Below are positions 1-7,065 of a stretch of DNA of 7,154 bases, piece after piece (positions within the stretch are counted from its first letter, which is position 1; every line of letters starts with the position of its first letter). The notes below the pieces were generated by a model, which saw nothing but the letters and a program-made list of their open reading frames with translations, was not told the DNA's origin and made no database searches. This DNA is from an uncultured Collinsella sp. Lineage in GTDB: Bacteria; Actinomycetota; Coriobacteriia; Coriobacteriales; Coriobacteriaceae. The stretch spans positions 1 to 7,154 of the forward strand of contig CABSAN010000080.1 of the NCBI GenBank assembly GCA_902475785.1, given 5' to 3'. A program made the translations under genes and the position numbers.

Positions 1-581
1 TGCCAGCCCAGGTGGTCGGGCGTGATGTTGAGCAGCACCGCCACGCGAGGATGAAGCTCGGCGGTCGTAGCAATCTGGTAGCTCGAGAGCTCGGCCACAA
101 ACCACTCATTATGGACTCGGCCGTCAATCTCGTTGACCGGCGGCTCGCCGATGTTGCCGACAGCCACGCTGGCCTCGCCGCCAGCCTTGAGCAGATAATC
201 AGTCAGCGACGTGGTGGTCGTCTTGCCGTTGGTGCCCGTGATGGCAATCCAGTTATCGGGCGACAGGCGATAGGCAAACTCGGGCTCACCCATAATCTGG
301 GCGGCATGCTCGCGCCCGGCCTTAAAGAAGCCCGAGAACTCCGAGATGCCCGGGCACGTCACGCATACGTCATAGACGCCCTCGACCTGTTCGGTCCCAT
401 AGACAAACGACGCACCAGCAGCCTCGAGCGCACGCGTGGCGTCATTGGGCTCAGAGGTGCCGCCGCCATACACGGTAACGGCGCTTACGCGCTCGGGATG
501 TGCCAGCGCCCAGCGGGCGACATCGAGACCGGATTTGCCCTGACCCAAAACGAGCAGGCTAAAGACATCAGCAAGAGGCAT
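1..581 (-). CDS. murD: UDP-N-acetylmuramoyl-L-alanine--D-glutamate ligase (MurD), 5' part
   Basis: Cytoplasmic ATP-dependent Mur ligase that adds D-glutamate to UDP-MurNAc-L-Ala, the second step of stem peptide assembly. I translated 193 complete codons; the window edge cuts the gene, so the C-terminal part of the central domain and the whole ligase domain are missing. Visible motifs: an N-terminal Rossmann-type start (VLGQGKSG, residues 11-18), the ATP P-loop GTNGKTTT (116-123), the family-typical ELSSYQ (164-169) and NITPDHLGW (185-193). The ATG at 579-581 is the first start codon after the in-frame mraY stop, from which it is separated by 9 nt. There is no clear Shine-Dalgarno sequence, only a G-rich stretch at the mraY end, so translation is probably coupled to mraY. 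Family assignment is firm; domain completeness cannot be judged here. Confidence 0.95.
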   Translation of the reverse strand, partial: MPLADVFSLLVLGQGKSGLDVARWALAHPERVSAVTVYGGGTSEPNDATRALEAAGASFVYGTEQVEGVYDVCVTCPGISEFSGFFKAGREHAAQIMGEPEFAYRLSPDNWIAITGTNGKTTTTSLTDYLLKAGGEASVAVGNIGEPPVNEIDGRVHNEWFVAELSSYQIATTAELHPRVAVLLNITPDHLGW

Positions 582-590
582 GAAAGACCA

Positions 591-1610
591 CTATCCCAAC
601 TGGAAGAACAAAGCAAGGCCAACGGCACCAAAGGCCGCAGCGATAATCCAAAAACGGATGACGACCTTGGTCTCGGCCCAGCCCTTCTTTTCGAAATGAT
701 GATGGATGGGCGCCATAAGGAAGACGCGCTTGTGCGTAAAGTGGAAGTAGACAACCTGAATCATGACCGACAGGGTCTCAACGATAAACAGGCCGCCGAT
801 GATGAGGGAGACGACCTCGGTGTTGGTCATGATGGACGTGCAGGCAAACGCGGCGCCCAGGGCAAGCGAGCCGGTATCGCCCATAAAGATGCTCGCCGGA
901 TAGCAGTTGAACCACAGAAAGCCCAAGCAGGCACCGGCACACGCGGTGCAGAAGATGGACAGGTTCACGTCTCCGTGCAAAAACGCCATGGCAGCCATGG
1001 CGAGCATGGCAATCATAGAGGTGCCGCCAGCAAGACCATCAAGGCCATCGGTCAGGTTCACGGCATTAGAAAGACCGGCGATCATCAGCCAGCAAAAGAC
1101 AATGTAGAGCCACGGGAACGAAAGGCCGCAGATGGTGGTCGAAAGAACACCGAGGTCAATCGTCAGGCCGCCGGGAAAACGAATCTCGGGGGCGACGCCG
1201 CACCAGTTGACGGCAAGTACCGTAAAGGTGACACAGATAATGGTTAGGCCGATCATCTTGGCATGAGGCGTCAGACCGAGCGAGCGCCCATGCGTAACGG
1301 AGGTCAGGTCGTCGATCAGGCCCAGCACGCCGGTCGCCAGCGTGGCGAGCAGCACGAGCACGAGCTCGGTGGTGAGCTTGCCCATCAGCAGGCAGGTCAG
1401 CGAGATCGCGACGAGGATGACAACGCCACCCATGGTGGGCGTTCCCTGCTTAACCAAATGACGCTTGGGGCCGTCGGCACGAACCTGCTGGCCGATACCC
1501 TCGACCTTAAGCAGCTTGATCCACCACGGCATGAGCAGCAGCGCAATGGCGGCGGCGATGCCAAGCCCCAAAAAAGCCTGATACGTTGGATACGAGGGAT
1601 TGCCGAACAT
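591..1610 (-). CDS. mraY: Phospho-N-acetylmuramoyl-pentapeptide-transferase (MraY)
   Basis: Polytopic inner-membrane enzyme that transfers phospho-MurNAc-pentapeptide from UDP to undecaprenyl phosphate, giving lipid I. The protein has 339 residues, a normal length (about 324 in B. subtilis, 360 in E. coli), with roughly ten hydrophobic segments. Motifs in order: HLVKQGTPTMGG (51-62); GLIDDL with the catalytic Asp pair D100/D101; NLTDGLDGLAGG (185-196); FNCYPASIFMGDTGSLALG (234-252) with the active-site Asp D245; and the His-rich loop APIHHHFEKKGW (300-311). All key residues are present. The ATG lies 3 nt after the murF stop. A plausible AAGGTG ribosome binding site (1622-1627) sits inside the last codons of murF, 11 nt upstream. 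The murF stop, this start and the following murD are all in one reading frame, which points to coupled translation. Confidence 0.97.
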   Translation of the reverse strand: MFGNPSYPTYQAFLGLGIAAAIALLLMPWWIKLLKVEGIGQQVRADGPKRHLVKQGTPTMGGVVILVAISLTCLLMGKLTTELVLVLLATLATGVLGLIDDLTSVTHGRSLGLTPHAKMIGLTIICVTFTVLAVNWCGVAPEIRFPGGLTIDLGVLSTTICGLSFPWLYIVFCWLMIAGLSNAVNLTDGLDGLAGGTSMIAMLAMAAMAFLHGDVNLSIFCTACAGACLGFLWFNCYPASIFMGDTGSLALGAAFACTSIMTNTEVVSLIIGGLFIVETLSVMIQVVYFHFTHKRVFLMAPIHHHFEKKGWAETKVVIRFWIIAAAFGAVGLALFFQLG

Positions 1611-1613
1611 GGG

Positions 1614-3038
1614 CTAGCACACACCTTCCACAAAGCGGTCGAGCTCAACAAAGCGGGAACCCTTGACCAGTACAACATCATGTTTTTCAAGCGCGCCGCC
1701 CATGCGGTCGAGCACCTGCTGATAATCGGAGAACACCTGGATGCGGTCCTCGTCCATACCCATCATGCGCGCGGCATCGGCCATAAGCTGGGCCAGCTCA
1801 CCACCCACGCACACCAGCATGTCGAGCTTCTTGGCGGCGGCATAGGCGCCCACGAGCTCATGCATGCGAGGAGCCTCATCGCCCATCTCGCCCATCTCGC
1901 CCAGGATCGCCATGCGAGACCCCGTGCACGAAAGCGAACACAGTAGATCGAGACCAGCAGCCATGGATTCGGCGCTGGCGTTATAGGAATCGTCAATGAC
2001 GCGGGCACCGCTCTTGGCGCGCTTGATCTCCTGGCGGTGACCGGTGATCGTGAGGCCTCTAAAGGCAGCATCGATCTGCTCGGGCGTCACGCCCAGGCGA
2101 TAGGCAACCGCGGCGGCCTTAACGGCATTTGGGACGGACTGCACGCCGGGGATGGCAAGCATGGTATCGATCGTCTCACCCTGGCCAAAATCGAGCGTAA
2201 AGACCGGACGGCCTTCGTCATCAACACGAATGTCGCGGGCGCGGACCTCATCATCGTCCGAGACACCGGCCAACATCACGTCGATACCAGCAGGCTGGGC
2301 GAACGTATCGCGAATGAACGGCGTAAAGTCGTCCTCGCCACCCAAGACCAGCAGCGGCAAGAAGTCGCCGGCGGCGCACATACCCTGGACAATCTCGGCC
2401 TTAGCGCGGGCGATGTTCTCGCGGCTGCCCAAAATGCCGATGTGAGAGGTGCCGATCTTGCTCACGATGGCAAAGTTGGGATTGGCGGATTGGGAAAGGC
2501 GCTCGATCTCATGGAAATGGTTCATGCCCATCTCGAGCACCAGGACCTCGGTATCGGCCGGGGCGGAAAGCACCGTGAGCGGCATGCCGATCAGGTTATT
2601 AAAATTGCCCTTGGTGGCCCAGACACGATAGCGCTTGGCGAGAACAGCGGCGAGCACGTCCTTGGTCGTCGTCTTGCCGATGGAACCGGTAATGCCAACG
2701 ACCAGGCAGCCAAGCTCCAGGCGATACGCGTGCGCCAAACGCAGCAGAAACTCCTCGGGATCATCGGTCAGCAAGATGGCACAGCCCTTGTCCTGCGCCA
2801 GCGAGACCAGCTCGGCCTCGGGCTCACGCGTCATCACGACGGCGCCGGCACCCGACTGGACGGCACGGGAAGCAAAATCATTGCCATCGACGTTTTCACC
2901 GGGAAAGGCGACGAAAATCGTCCCTTCCTCGACCTGGCGCGAGTCGATAACGCACCCGCGGCATACCCGATCGGCTTCTCCCGTCACGGTTCGGGCCCCT
3001 GTTGCGGCCGCGAGGTTGTTGACGGCGATCTCTATCAT
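1614..3038 (-). CDS. murF: UDP-N-acetylmuramoyl-tripeptide--D-alanyl-D-alanine ligase (MurF)
   Basis: Cytoplasmic Mur ligase that attaches D-Ala-D-Ala to UDP-MurNAc-tripeptide, producing the pentapeptide substrate of MraY. It has 474 residues, slightly longer than E. coli MurF (452). Seen in order: an N-terminal substrate-binding domain with CVIDSRQVEEGTIFVAFPGE (29-48); the ATP P-loop GITGSIGKTTT (115-125); the central-domain segment EMGMNHFHEIERL (169-181); ARAKAEI (210-216), where K213 is the likely carbamylated lysine of the family; the C-terminal domain entry DDSYNASAESM (349-359); ILGEMGEMGD (378-387); and the terminal VLVKGSRF (456-463). MurF is favoured over MurE by the GMNHFHEI segment, the DDSYNA motif and the closing KGSR motif. 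The ATG at 3036-3038 follows an in-frame stop and has an AGGGGAG ribosome binding site 5 nt upstream. The 126-nt gap before it may hold an internal promoter. Confidence 0.96.
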   Translation of the reverse strand: MIEIAVNNLAAATGARTVTGEADRVCRGCVIDSRQVEEGTIFVAFPGENVDGNDFASRAVQSGAGAVVMTREPEAELVSLAQDKGCAILLTDDPEEFLLRLAHAYRLELGCLVVGITGSIGKTTTKDVLAAVLAKRYRVWATKGNFNNLIGMPLTVLSAPADTEVLVLEMGMNHFHEIERLSQSANPNFAIVSKIGTSHIGILGSRENIARAKAEIVQGMCAAGDFLPLLVLGGEDDFTPFIRDTFAQPAGIDVMLAGVSDDDEVRARDIRVDDEGRPVFTLDFGQGETIDTMLAIPGVQSVPNAVKAAAVAYRLGVTPEQIDAAFRGLTITGHRQEIKRAKSGARVIDDSYNASAESMAAGLDLLCSLSCTGSRMAILGEMGEMGDEAPRMHELVGAYAAAKKLDMLVCVGGELAQLMADAARMMGMDEDRIQVFSDYQQVLDRMGGALEKHDVVLVKGSRFVELDRFVEGVC

Positions 3039-3043
3039 TGCAG

Positions 3044-3050
3044 CTCCCCT
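3044..3050 (-). promoter_or_regulatory. Ribosome binding site of murF
   Basis: AGGGGAG on the minus strand, 5 nt before the murF ATG. It is much better than the sites of mraY, murD and ftsI, which fits independent translation initiation after the 126-nt gap rather than coupling. It also fixes the murF start, since an in-frame TAG lies a few codons upstream. Confidence 0.75.
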
Positions 3051-3075
3051 GTAAACCTAATAATGCTATCGGCGT

Positions 3076-3081
3076 ATTGTA
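3076..3081 (-). promoter_or_regulatory. Possible -10 element of an internal murF promoter
   Basis: TACAAT on the minus strand, matching TATAAT at five of six positions. It would start a transcript near 3069 with a leader of about 30 nt before the murF ATG. No TTGACA-like hexamer is visible at a 16-18 bp spacing. If real, the promoter would need an activator or a degenerate -35. A perfect dyad (3093-3116) lies where the -35 region should be. This is suggestive only. Confidence 0.3.
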
Positions 3082-3092
3082 TCCCAGCGCCG

Positions 3093-3116
3093 CACATGCG
3101 TGGTGCAGGGCATGTG
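3093..3116. repeat. Perfect 7-bp inverted repeat in the ftsI-murF gap
   Basis: CACATGC (3093-3099), a 10-nt centre, then GCATGTG (3110-3116). The arms are a perfect dyad whose half-site spacing, about 17 bp centre to centre, would suit a dimeric DNA-binding protein. A T-tract does not follow it on either strand, so it does not look like an intrinsic terminator. Its centre would be about 35 bp upstream of the start predicted from the -10 at 3076-3081. The regulator is unknown. Confidence 0.45.
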
Positions 3117-3164
3117 AACACCCTCATATGGGACAACAAACCACGCCCCAAAGATTGTAACCCC

Positions 3165-5030
3165 CTACTTCGTGTGCGGGATACCCAGCACGTCGAGCGC
3201 GTTGGCCATAATGGACTGGAACGGCACCGCAGCGGCATCTGAGCCGCTCGGCGTTCCGTCGAGCGTGATATAGCACAGCACCTTGGGCGATTGTGCCGGT
3301 GCAAAGCCCATAAAGGACGACATGTAGTTCTCCTTGAGGTAGCCGCCGTTCTCGTCGGCACGTTCGGCCGTACCGGTCTTACCCGCCACGTCATAGCCGT
3401 CAACCGCGCCGCCAACGCCCGTTCCCTCGGACACGACCGTCTGCATGCACGATGTCACCTGGGATGCGGCATCCTCAGAAATCGCGCGCTCGCCTTCGCC
3501 CCAGTCCTTCTCGTCGCCCTTGCTGGACTTATAGAAGTGCGGGGTCATCATCACGCCGCCGTTGGCGATGCCGCCCACGGCACGTGCGATCTCAATCGGC
3601 GAGACGGACAGTGCCTGTCCAAAGCTCATCGAGCCCAGCGTGGCGCCGTCATACTGGTCACGCTCCTTGACGATGCCCAGGCTCTCTCCCGGAAAATCGA
3701 CACCCGAGCTGTGACCGATGCCCCACTTGTCCACATAGGCGGCAAAGTCGTCGGCACCGATCTTGCGCCCCACCAGGACAAAGCCCACGTTGGACGAACG
3801 GCGCATCATCTCGCGCACATCCATGGTCATGGCATAGTCGCGCTTGTCGGCATCGGTGACGGTATCGTCGCCCACCTTGATGCTCGCCGGCACCTCAAAC
3901 GACGTACTCGATCGCACGACGCCCAAGTCGAAGCCGGCGCCCGCCACGAGCGTCTTAAAGACCGAGCCGGGCTCGTAGGCGTCGGTGACCAGGCGCAGAT
4001 TCATATCCTCGGTCTTGGCATTCTCCAGATCGGTCTGGTCGTAGGTCGGGTACGAGCAGGCTGCCAAAATCTCGCCTGTCGTAGGATCGGTGACCAGCGC
4101 CGAGCCGTTCTTGGCCTTAGTCTTCTCAACTGCCTCTGCCAGGGCATCCTCGGCCGCACGCTGGATATTGACGTCGAGCGTCGTCACGATATCAACGCCG
4201 TCGACCGCAGCCACCTTTTTATAGGCACCGCCCGCGATATAGCTGCCGTCCCTCGCGCGCTCGCGTACGAGAGAACCGTTCGTGCCGGTCAGAAGCTTGT
4301 TGTATTGCTTTTCGAGACCCGTCAAGCCGTCGTTGTCTACATTCACTACACCCAGCACCTGCGATGCCAGATTGCCGTATGGATATACGCGCTTCATGGC
4401 CTGCTCAAAAAGCACGCCGGGCAGGTTCTTCTTCTCCAGCGCCGCAACATCGTCTTCGTCCACCTGGCGCTTGATATACACCCAGGTTCCATCGGACTCA
4501 ACGAGCTTGCGGCAGGTCTTTTTATTGATTCCAGTTGCCTTGACCAGCGCCGACACCGTCTTGTCAACATCCTCGACAAGCTGCGGGTTCACGGCGATGT
4601 TGCGACATTCGACCGACGACGCCAACACGTTGCCGTTGCGGTCGTAGACGGTGCCACGTTTGGCATAGAGGGTCTGCGCAAGCAGGCGGCGCGCATCGGC
4701 ACGCTCGCGCAGTTTATCGGCTTCGACAATTTGATAGTCGGCAAGGCGAAAGACGCCCAAGCCCAAGCCAAGCCCGATGAAGCCCATGACGGCTTTGCGG
4801 CGAGGCAGAGGTGCGCCTGTGAGCCATTCGGTCGACGAACTCTTGCGCGACCTGGTGTTATGCACTTGAGGGCCGCCCGAGCCGCGAAGTCGCGACGCCG
4901 GGTCGTTGCCACGGGACTGCCCGACGTTGTAAGATTGCCGACCCGTTCCTTGATAACCAGAACGTCCCCGCGACGAGGGACGTCCAGAACCGCGGCCCCC
5001 ATCGGAACCGCGGCGATAGTCATTTGTCAT
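3165..5030 (-). CDS. ftsI: Class B penicillin-binding protein, septal transpeptidase (FtsI/PBP3 type)
   Basis: Membrane-anchored D,D-transpeptidase that cross-links septal peptidoglycan with the FtsW/FtsQLB machinery. The 621 residues divide into: a cytoplasmic tail rich in Arg, Gly and Ser (about 1-78); one Gly-rich membrane segment (about 79-97); a dimerisation/pedestal domain starting near AKRGTVYDRNGNVLASS (123-139); and the transpeptidase domain (about 305-615). Catalytic motifs are intact: SVFK (nucleophile S356, K359), SSN (412-414) and KTGT (551-554). EPGSVFK, RSSNVG and FGQALSVSPIEIARA are typical of FtsI/SpoVD proteins. The protein ends soon after the transpeptidase domain, so PASTA domains are absent. 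The ATG at 5028-5030 comes 17 nt after the ftsL-like stop, with only a weak ribosome binding site and an in-frame TAG just upstream. The long tail resembles those of actinobacterial FtsI proteins. pbpB is an alternative name. Confidence 0.95.
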   Translation of the reverse strand: MTNDYRRGSDGGRGSGRPSSRGRSGYQGTGRQSYNVGQSRGNDPASRLRGSGGPQVHNTRSRKSSSTEWLTGAPLPRRKAVMGFIGLGLGLGVFRLADYQIVEADKLRERADARRLLAQTLYAKRGTVYDRNGNVLASSVECRNIAVNPQLVEDVDKTVSALVKATGINKKTCRKLVESDGTWVYIKRQVDEDDVAALEKKNLPGVLFEQAMKRVYPYGNLASQVLGVVNVDNDGLTGLEKQYNKLLTGTNGSLVRERARDGSYIAGGAYKKVAAVDGVDIVTTLDVNIQRAAEDALAEAVEKTKAKNGSALVTDPTTGEILAACSYPTYDQTDLENAKTEDMNLRLVTDAYEPGSVFKTLVAGAGFDLGVVRSSTSFEVPASIKVGDDTVTDADKRDYAMTMDVREMMRRSSNVGFVLVGRKIGADDFAAYVDKWGIGHSSGVDFPGESLGIVKERDQYDGATLGSMSFGQALSVSPIEIARAVGGIANGGVMMTPHFYKSSKGDEKDWGEGERAISEDAASQVTSCMQTVVSEGTGVGGAVDGYDVAGKTGTAERADENGGYLKENYMSSFMGFAPAQSPKVLCYITLDGTPSGSDAAAVPFQSIMANALDVLGIPHTK

Positions 5031-5047
5031 ACTCAGCTACCGTCTTG

Positions 5048-5518
5048 CTACTGAGCGGTCGCGGTCGCGTTGGCGCCCGCGGCTGCATCCTGCGAAAAGT
5101 CAAGTGTAACGCTCTCGCTGGGCTCCACCATGCCATAAGCGCCCGCAAGGTCGCGAATGCGCGTGTCGGCGCCATAGACCGAATGCATGACCTCCAGGTC
5201 GGAGCTCTCATCGGTCGCCTTTTCGAGCGTGCTGGTAAGCTCGGCGTTGCTGTTGAGCACCTGGGCCGTAACGCCGGCGAGCGCCACGCGGGCGACGCCG
5301 ATCGTCATGAAGATAGCCGCAATGATGCAAAACGTTTTAAGAACGCTCATGAAAACCGGGCTTACCGCCTGGTTTGCCTGACGGCCCGCGCCCGTGTAGA
5401 CATCAAAGCGCGGCGCGCGCTGCTCACGGGGAGCAACGGGGGCCTGCGGCGTCTCACGATAGGCGGGCATGGCGTTCATATCATAGGCGAGTGCTGCGCT
5501 TGAAGTGTTGTAGCCCAT
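5048..5518 (-). CDS. ftsL: FtsL-like septum assembly protein (bitopic membrane protein)
   Basis: Small division protein, expected to pair with a DivIC/FtsB-type partner and help activate FtsI-FtsW at the septum. The 156 residues show an N-terminal cytoplasmic part rich in Pro, Ala and Arg (1-53), one membrane segment (about 55-82), and a likely extracytoplasmic coiled coil (about 83-112). After it comes RIRDLAGAYGMVEPSESVTLDF (120-141), which recalls the closing 'A..yGM..P' motif of FtsL/DivIC proteins, and then an Ala/Thr-rich tail. FtsL sequences diverge strongly, so the name rests on topology, that motif and the position between rsmH and ftsI. The ATG at 5516-5518 is supported by a GGAGG site 9 nt upstream, and no other in-frame start lies before an upstream stop. 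The 90-nt gap to rsmH (5519-5608) holds only this site; I saw no convincing promoter or terminator there. Confidence 0.8.
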   Translation of the reverse strand: MGYNTSSAALAYDMNAMPAYRETPQAPVAPREQRAPRFDVYTGAGRQANQAVSPVFMSVLKTFCIIAAIFMTIGVARVALAGVTAQVLNSNAELTSTLEKATDESSDLEVMHSVYGADTRIRDLAGAYGMVEPSESVTLDFSQDAAAGANATATAQ

Positions 5519-5527
5519 GATATGCCG

Positions 5528-5532
5528 CCTCC
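5528..5532 (-). promoter_or_regulatory. Ribosome binding site of the ftsL-like gene
   Basis: GGAGG on the minus strand, 9 nt before the ATG at 5518. An ATG that overlaps this site upstream is out of frame with the gene, so this site decides the start. Confidence 0.7.
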
Positions 5533-5608
5533 CATCCCGAGTACGTTGGTAGTGTGTTTAAGCTTCGTTTATGGTGCGAGCGGGAGGTCCAATATCGCGC
5601 GGTCGCGC

Positions 5609-6574
5609 CTACAGACGCTGCGCCACGCGGATTTTGGCTGATCTCGCCCGGGGGTTGCGCTCAACCTCATCAGGCTGGGCAACCAGGGGTTTGCGGGTGA
5701 TGACCTTGAGTATCGGCACGTTGCCGCACACGCACACCGGAATCTCCGGCGGACACGTGCACCCCTGGCTCATCTCCTTAAAGTGGTTCTTTACGATACG
5801 GTCCTCGAGCGAGTGATACGAGATGACGCAGATACGTCCGCCCGGGTTGAGCCACCTGGTGGCGGCATCAAGCCCTCGTTCGAGCACATCGAGCTCGTGA
5901 TTGACCTCGATGCGAATGGCCTGGAAACTTTTCTTGGCCGGGTGTCCACCATGCCGACGAGCGGCAGCCGGGATACCCGCCTTGATGATCTCGACAAATT
6001 GGCCGGTGGTTTCGATCGGTTCTTGCTCGCGGCGGCGCACGATCTCACGCGCGATCTGCGAGGCGAACTTCTCTTCGCCGTAGACGCGTAGAATCCGGGC
6101 GAGGTCGTGTTCGTTATAGGTGTTGATGACCTCAGCTGCGTTTAAGGTGTTATTACCCGGATCCATCCGCATGTCCAATGGGGCGTCCTCGTTATACGAA
6201 AAGCCCCTGCCAGGGATATCGAGTTGCGGTGACGAAACGCCCAAATCGAACAGGAAGCCATCGACCCCGGGCACCTCGGCCGAGCAAAGCAGCTCGTCCA
6301 AGTCGCCGAAGTTGCCCTTCAGCAGCTGGTGCGGAACGCCGGGAACCTCGCGGTCCAGACGGGCGCCAGCGGCCTCGAGGGCCATGTCGTCCTGATCGAC
6401 GCCGAGCAAAAGGCCCGTCTCCCCCACCTGCGCGGCCATCTTTACCGAATGGCCGGCACCGCCAAGGGTGCAATCGCAGACAACGGAGCCGCTCTTTAGC
6501 CGCAGTGACTCAAGCACTTCGCCGAGCATGACAGGTTCATGCCGATATTCTTGTGTCAAGATCCCACGCTCCAT
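5609..6574 (-). CDS. rsmH: 16S rRNA m4C1402 N4-methyltransferase (RsmH/MraW)
   Basis: SAM-dependent enzyme that methylates N4 of C1402 (E. coli numbering) in the 16S rRNA decoding centre. At 321 residues it is of normal length. Motifs in order: YRHEPVMLGEVLE (10-22); the SAM-binding loop DCTLGGAGHS (34-43); GVDQDDMAL (58-66); DLGVSSPQLD (110-119) and RGFSYNEDAPLDMRMD (123-138); HPAKKSFQAIRIEVNHEL (211-228); GGRICVISYHSLEDRIVK (245-262); and the terminal NPRARSAKIRV (307-317). A four-Cys cluster, CTC (272-274) and CVC (281-283), occurs near the C-terminus, as in many Gram-positive homologues. The ATG at 6572-6574 follows an in-frame TAA two codons upstream but has a weak ribosome binding site. 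A TTG at 6557-6559 (residue 6), preceded by GGATGGAG, is a possible alternative start. The gap to mraZ is 20 nt, so the two are surely co-transcribed. Confidence 0.97.
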   Translation of the reverse strand: MERGILTQEYRHEPVMLGEVLESLRLKSGSVVCDCTLGGAGHSVKMAAQVGETGLLLGVDQDDMALEAAGARLDREVPGVPHQLLKGNFGDLDELLCSAEVPGVDGFLFDLGVSSPQLDIPGRGFSYNEDAPLDMRMDPGNNTLNAAEVINTYNEHDLARILRVYGEEKFASQIAREIVRRREQEPIETTGQFVEIIKAGIPAAARRHGGHPAKKSFQAIRIEVNHELDVLERGLDAATRWLNPGGRICVISYHSLEDRIVKNHFKEMSQGCTCPPEIPVCVCGNVPILKVITRKPLVAQPDEVERNPRARSAKIRVAQRL

Positions 6575-6594
6575 CCGTTACCCGTGCCTTGCCC

Positions 6595-7029
6595 TTACGA
6601 GAAGAAGAGGTCCAGCAGGGCCTCATCGTCATCGTCCTCATCGGCCGCGGCGCGATCCCAAACCTCAAGGTGGTCGTAGTTGCCCACAACCGTGACCTCG
6701 CGGTCGAGGTTCGCCTGCTTGCGGAGAGACTCGGAAAGACCGATACGACCGGCGCTGTCCACGTCCATCGACGTGGTGCGCTTGTTGATCGCCCTCATGA
6801 GCTTCTGGTCATTAATGTCACGCGGGTTAAAACCCTCGTGGCCCTCACGACCCGCGAAGAGTCCTTCGACCCACTTATCGAAGGCCTCGGCAGAGAACAC
6901 GTACAGAGCATCGACATCCAGGGCTTTGAACACGCGAACGTGCTCTCCAAGCTCCTCGCGAAGGGGTGCAGGCAGGGACAGACGACCTTTTGCATCGAGA
7001 TTGCGCTCGTATGCACCAGTCATTCCCAT
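6595..7029 (-). CDS. mraZ: Transcriptional regulator MraZ
   Basis: First gene of the cluster. MraZ is a DNA-binding protein that forms ring-shaped oligomers and, in E. coli, represses its own dcw promoter by binding TGGGN direct repeats. The 144 residues contain two SpoVT/AbrB-like (MraZ) half-domains, each with the signature DxxxR: DAKGR (12-16) followed by LSLPAPLREELG, and DSAGR (91-95) followed by IGLSESLRKQANL. The second ends in VTVVGNYDHLEVWD (112-125). An acidic stretch (ADEDDDDEA, 129-137) precedes the C-terminus. The ATG at 7027-7029 has a strong GGAGG site 6 nt upstream. A second ATG two codons later (7021-7023) is less well placed. The upstream region carries TGGGG repeats that make autoregulation likely. 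Confidence 0.96.
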   Translation of the reverse strand: MGMTGAYERNLDAKGRLSLPAPLREELGEHVRVFKALDVDALYVFSAEAFDKWVEGLFAGREGHEGFNPRDINDQKLMRAINKRTTSMDVDSAGRIGLSESLRKQANLDREVTVVGNYDHLEVWDRAAADEDDDDEALLDLFFS

Positions 7030-7034
7030 GTGCG

Positions 7035-7044
7035 CCCTCCCCTC
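7035..7044 (-). promoter_or_regulatory. Ribosome binding site of mraZ
   Basis: GAGGGGAGGG on the minus strand; the GGAGG core ends 6 nt before the ATG at 7029. It is the strongest ribosome binding site in the window and selects the first of two nearby ATGs. Confidence 0.8.
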
Positions 7045-7065
7045 GGTTACTCAGATGGCACGTAC

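Noticed and set aside
12..1247. Long plus-strand open frame (411 codons) across murD and mraY
   Set aside because: It is antisense to two genes with complete family motifs. It is continuous because murD and mraY share one reading frame and GC-rich codons give few stops on the opposite strand. The translation shows no recognisable family.
1881..1900. Short tandem repeat (CCCATCTCG twice) in murF
   Set aside because: It encodes the GEMGEMG part of a conserved C-terminal domain segment of MurF (compare GDM.ELG in relatives), so protein constraint explains it.
3154..3159. Second TACAAT just after the ftsI stop, as another promoter
   Set aside because: No -35-like hexamer at suitable spacing and no other support; a single hexamer match is expected by chance.
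2037..3242. Long plus-strand open frame (401 codons) across murF
   Set aside because: Antisense shadow of murF and the gap; no motif, and composition typical of mirrored high-GC codons.
3035..3415. Minus-strand open frame of 126 codons covering the ftsI end and the gap
   Set aside because: It overlaps the ftsI coding sequence in another frame, has an Arg/Thr-rich frameshift-like composition and no ribosome binding site that stands out. It does not resemble the missing murE.
3291..5054. Very long plus-strand open frame (587 codons) opposite ftsI
   Set aside because: It mirrors nearly all of ftsI, whose SVFK, SSN and KTGT motifs prove the coding strand. The mirrored product is His/Arg/Ala-rich without any family resemblance.
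5595..5608. GCGC-GACC-GCGC small hairpin directly after the rsmH stop, as a terminator
   Set aside because: The stem has only four base pairs and is not followed by a T-tract; the ftsL-like gene follows closely in the same operon.
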